Positions 1-3,600 of a DNA stretch of 5,942 nucleotides are shown here, piece by piece. The position numbers and the translations under genes are program-made. The stretch lies in NCBI GenBank assembly GCA_013215865.1, contig JABSQL010000108.1, positions 1-5,942 of the forward strand, in the 5' to 3' direction. The notes under the pieces are model-generated. The model did not search any database, was not told the DNA's origin, and was given only the letters and a program-made list of their open reading frames with translations. The stretch comes from Candidatus Margulisiibacteriota bacterium. Lineage in GTDB: Bacteria; Margulisbacteria; Marinamargulisbacteria; DT-59. Within the stretch, counting starts at the first letter, position 1; each line of letters begins with the position of its first letter.

Positions 1-447
1 GTTGTGGGGAGTGAGATGGTGCTAGGTGATGGGGTAAAGCTAAAAGTTCTCCATGCAGGCAAGGCAGATCAGGGGACATCGAAGGAGAACAATGAATCGG
101 TGGTATTGAAGGTGAGTTATGGGGAAATTGACTTTCTATTAACCGGTGATTTAGAAAAAGAGGGGGAGATGGTGTTATCAGAAATGTATCCTGATTTACT
201 TTCATCAGAAATATTAAAAGTGGGGCATCATGGAAGTAGAACCTCTAGTATTGCGCCATTTCTAGACCGAGTAAAACCAGAGGTAGCGGTCATCAGTGTG
301 GGTCGTAGGAACCGGTTCAGATATCCATCTCAGGGGGTCATTAAGCGATTATTGACGATGAACTGCCAGGTATTTCGGACAGATATATCGGGCTGCATTT
401 CGATCAAAACAAACGGTCAAAGACTACACATCAAATCCTGGATTTAA
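1..447 (+). CDS. comEC: ComEC/Rec2 DNA-uptake protein, C-terminal fragment (5' end outside window)
   Basis: ComEC is the inner-membrane channel that takes single-stranded DNA into the cytoplasm in naturally competent bacteria. Its C-terminal metallo-beta-lactamase-like domain is thought to act on the incoming DNA. About 148 codons are visible, in frame from base 1 to a TAA at 445-447. What identifies it is the run of family motifs in order: NNESVVLKVSYG, then FLLTGDLEKEGE (TGD at 142-150), then KVGHHGSRTSS (His-His at 226-231), then AVISVGRRNRF and RYPS, then a CQVFRTD...G block near the end. The upstream H-x-D-x-D-H metal motif and the whole membrane channel would lie left of the window. The GTG at base 4 is an internal Val codon and not a start, because the frame is open to the edge and the family is many hundreds of residues long. 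The usual GHP after NRF is RYP here; I recall GFP variants in some lineages, so I do not call it inactive. A stand-alone MBL-fold hydrolase is the main alternative. Confidence 0.88.
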   Translation, partial: VVGSEMVLGDGVKLKVLHAGKADQGTSKENNESVVLKVSYGEIDFLLTGDLEKEGEMVLSEMYPDLLSSEILKVGHHGSRTSSIAPFLDRVKPEVAVISVGRRNRFRYPSQGVIKRLLTMNCQVFRTDISGCISIKTNGQRLHIKSWI

Positions 448-611
448 TATAACAGAAAATTTGCATATATTTTAGTGAAATTATTTTCTATATTGCACGA
501 TATATATGTAAAGACGTCGAAAGTGGGCAATGAAGTGCTCAAATCTACGAATTCGACTCCTGAAAATAAATTAAGAAATAATATTAAATCAAAATTAAGG
601 AGATGATTAAT
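448..611. other. AT-rich intergenic gap between comEC and the giant gene
   Basis: This 164-base gap is very AT-rich in its first 65 bases and again at 561-596. It probably contains the promoter of the giant gene, but no -35/-10 pair with normal spacing stands out. TTGCAT (461-466) and TTGCAC (493-498) each lack a good -10 box 16-18 bases downstream, and TATATT (489-494) lacks a matching -35. A 7-base inverted repeat (AGAAAAT at 454-460, ATTTTCT at 483-489) follows the comEC stop. It has a 22-base AT-only-like loop and no GC stem, so it is a poor terminator candidate. No tRNA, riboswitch or small ORF with an RBS was seen. Confidence 0.6.
597..602 (+). promoter_or_regulatory. Shine-Dalgarno site of the giant gene
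   Basis: AAGGAG lies 9 bases upstream of the ATG at 612, close to ideal spacing. It decides the start: a second in-frame ATG at 603 directly abuts the site with no spacer and is a poor initiator. The nearest in-frame stop upstream is TAA at 585-587, so no longer ATG-initiated N-terminus is possible. Confidence 0.8.
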
Positions 612-3600
612 ATGTTAAGTCCAGTAGCTGGAGAGAGACGCTATGGTAATGCAGTTTCGGATCACAGGAGTATTCATAAAGGAAATAGACAAAAATATTC
701 AGGTGAACAAGTTGAAATGCATATGAAAAATATTTCTAGGCCGAGTAAAATGAAGCCAGAAGTAATTAGTAGACTGTATGAACTAGCAGTAGTAATGGAA
801 GAAGATGATAGGATTGGGACTTTATTTGCTGAAAATTATAAAAATATACTCGATTATCTATCAAAAGTAGTCATAAATTTTAGTTCTCATATTCCAAATT
901 CTACTAATGATAAGTATGATAATGAGGTTCTTAAGGCAGCATTGCGATTATTTATGGCGGTTAATGATCTAGCAAAAAAAGACAGTGTAGATTTGGGAAA
1001 ATTTAATAAAAAATATAATGTTTCTGTATTTAAAAGTCCGGATTTTAAATCTGAACGCGCTCAAATAAGAGCTGAGAAAGATAGACTCAAGCCAAAGCCA
1101 AGCAATACAGAGAATACCCGAAGATCAATAAGAGATTGTTTTAGAGATACTCATGTTACTGATGATGTTGAACCGGAACAAAAACATGCTGAAGTGACTC
1201 CAACTAAAACTCAAAATCAACCTAGAAATGAAAGAATGGCCCCACAAAATCATGATAACAGTCAGACTGCATCAAATTCACGTCCTGAAGTAAAAGATGA
1301 TGATCGATATGTTTCTGGTAGTGATCATCAAGAGGATGGCGTCGATGCTGGATCAGATTCTGATGCTTTTGAAAATAATACAGGAGCAACAGAATCTTCA
1401 GCTGATGAAGAATTCATTATAGAAGAATTACCTGTTGGAAGCGAAGACCAGGATGCACACCCTGAAGTTGAAGAAGGTGATGGTGATGTTATTCCAAGTC
1501 AAAAGACAGCAGTAGCTGTTCAGAGTTCTGATTCTGAGCAAGAACAAGAAGAAGTAAAAGCTAATGAACTAAATAAAAATGGTTCAGCTGTTGATGAGGA
1601 TGGGCCTGCACCTGAAGAGCTTCGAGCGATTATTACAAGGCTTAACCCTAAAACTTATGTAATGGAAAAAGCTTTTAATGATGATAGAGAAGAATCAAAC
1701 GAAACATATGATAACCTTGAAGATCTTTTTGGTGATGTGCACGATAAAGGCCATATTGTGGCTGCTGGTGTGAAATGGAGTTTAAAGGGAGGTGTAGTTC
1801 GTATGGGCACTTCAACATATGTGAGAGTGTATAATGATGATTTAGAACACTCGGCACAGCTTAGAAAGCAAGATGATGGCCAATTTGTCATATCTAATTT
1901 CAAAGAATATTCTAAACATTTAATTATGCGAAGAGGTTTAGTTATGGTATTTCCTAATGTAAGAAATTCTTCAAAAAAATTAGTTCCTAAAGTAATAGAT
2001 TCTTCAGACAGAACACATGCAGAATCTAAAGATGTCGAACAAGAAGCTCAATCTATAATTATCAGGCCATTTTCGAAACTAACGAAGGGAATGGCCTACA
2101 ATCATTTAATTAATAATGTTTTTTACACAGGTATATTAATTTCTAAAAAGAGTAATAGATCATTTATCTTTAAATCTTACACGCCTTTACCAGGTGGTTC
2201 TTATCTCTGTAAGGTTACTAAGAAATCAGACAAGAAAATGAAAATAAAGGCAAATTATGATCGTTATGTCGACAAGGATTTTATATATAAAATAAAAGGT
2301 AATGATATAAAATTTAAGAAAGCAACTTATCAAGAGGGAGTGTTTATTGCAATTTCGGCTTGTGGTTCATATGAATTAAGATTTCATGAAAATAGTGATG
2401 GCGATATTCATTCCCGAAAGCTCAGATCATCTAATAATTTATCGAAATATGCTGTACCTTCGGATTTAGGCGTTGTAGCTGTAGGTGATGCTGCTGATGA
2501 ACGAGAACAGGAAGAAGTGAGTCTTGCTAATGGACCCAGAAGTGCGAGTGATGCTGGATCAGATTCAGTTGATGGTGATCCCAGTGCTGATGAAAAAAAA
2601 CATCTTGACGCTCCAGATTCTGCTCCTAAATTTGATTATGATAGTGCACGATCCAAAGATCCTGAAGGTATTGAAAGTGATGATGAAAGTGTGGAACAAG
2701 AATTATCCATCGCACAAGTTAGTCTAAAAGGTATTAAATATAGATATGGTGTTCCTCGTGCTGATGAACAAAAACATGCTGAGGCTAAGACTGATGATTC
2801 TGTAGAAGAAGATCTTGAAGTCACTCTAAAAGATATGCATGATATTGCACAAACCAGTGATGCTGGAGATGTATCTAGCGATGAATCTGATGGATCAGTA
2901 ATACCCATCTCACAGAAACAAGTATCAAATACTTCTAAACATAAAAATCTTAATACAGTCAAAAAACTGGTTAGGTGGCTTCCATATACAAAAGGTATTT
3001 ATAAAGCATGGCGTTACTTTCATACTGGTAAACTTGGTACCAAAGATAACCCAATAAAGAGAATATGGGCAAGTTTCAATGATTTAACTGAAGGTACTGT
3101 AGTAAGTCATGAAAAAAAGTTATATAGAGTCGTGGAAGTAGACACAAAAAATGGATTCGTTGTAGTAGAAACTATGGGTTTAAATCCTAAAAGAATGCCT
3201 TTACAAGAAGACGGGAGAAGTGGAAAAAATGAAGCTTACAAAGCTAAAGTAGAAGAATTAAAAGCCTATAATGTTTCAACTGATGAGGTACCTTATGAGG
3301 ATATGAGGGATGAACCTGATGCTATCGATTCACAAGGAAGCGTTGAGGGATATGAATGTTTTAATGGGGCTGAGAATGATCCAGATGCAACAAGAATGTT
3401 TGATAAAAGCCCAAGACAAGAAGCTGGTGGTGAATTTCATTCTGTACCAGCAGCTAGTAATGCAGGTTCGGATAGTCTAGCAGTATCTGAATCAGCTGAA
3501 AAATATGATAATCCTGCTGATAATGATCCGTTTAATTCAAACGCTGCTCTCCCCCCTTCTGAGGAACCTGATGAAGTGAAAAACGCTCCGTCAGAAGAAG

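Noticed and set aside
4..447. A complete 147-residue protein starting at the GTG at base 4
   Set aside because: The frame is open to base 1 and the motifs are those of the C-terminal end of the much longer ComEC, so this GTG is an internal codon.
454..489. Inverted repeat AGAAAAT...ATTTTCT after comEC as a terminator
   Set aside because: The stem has one G-C pair, the loop is 22 bases and no clean T-run follows; inverted repeats of this kind are common by chance in AT-rich DNA.
461..510. Promoter built from TTGCAT or TTGCAC with the TATATT/TATATG boxes
   Set aside because: None of the combinations has 16-18 base spacing with good matches to both boxes.
541..565. TTCGACTC resembling the T-loop of a tRNA
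   Set aside because: The flanking bases do not form the 5-base T-stem, the G53-C61 pair is absent, and no acceptor or anticodon arm is found upstream.
603..605. In-frame ATG at 603 as the start of the giant gene
   Set aside because: It directly abuts AAGGAG with no spacer, while the ATG at 612 has 9-base spacing.
2524..2727. Plus-strand 67-codon frame in another phase
   Set aside because: It lies inside the giant frame in the wrong phase, has a low-complexity Met/Leu/Val translation and no RBS.
2636..2962. Minus-strand open frame of 108 codons, and similar minus-strand frames at 1655-1903, 3437-3682, 4004-4204, 4869-5096 and 5543-5828
   Set aside because: All lie inside the giant + strand frame. 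Their Ser/Leu/Phe/Cys-rich translations are what antisense reading of acidic, Ser-rich codons gives, and no domain is recognisable.
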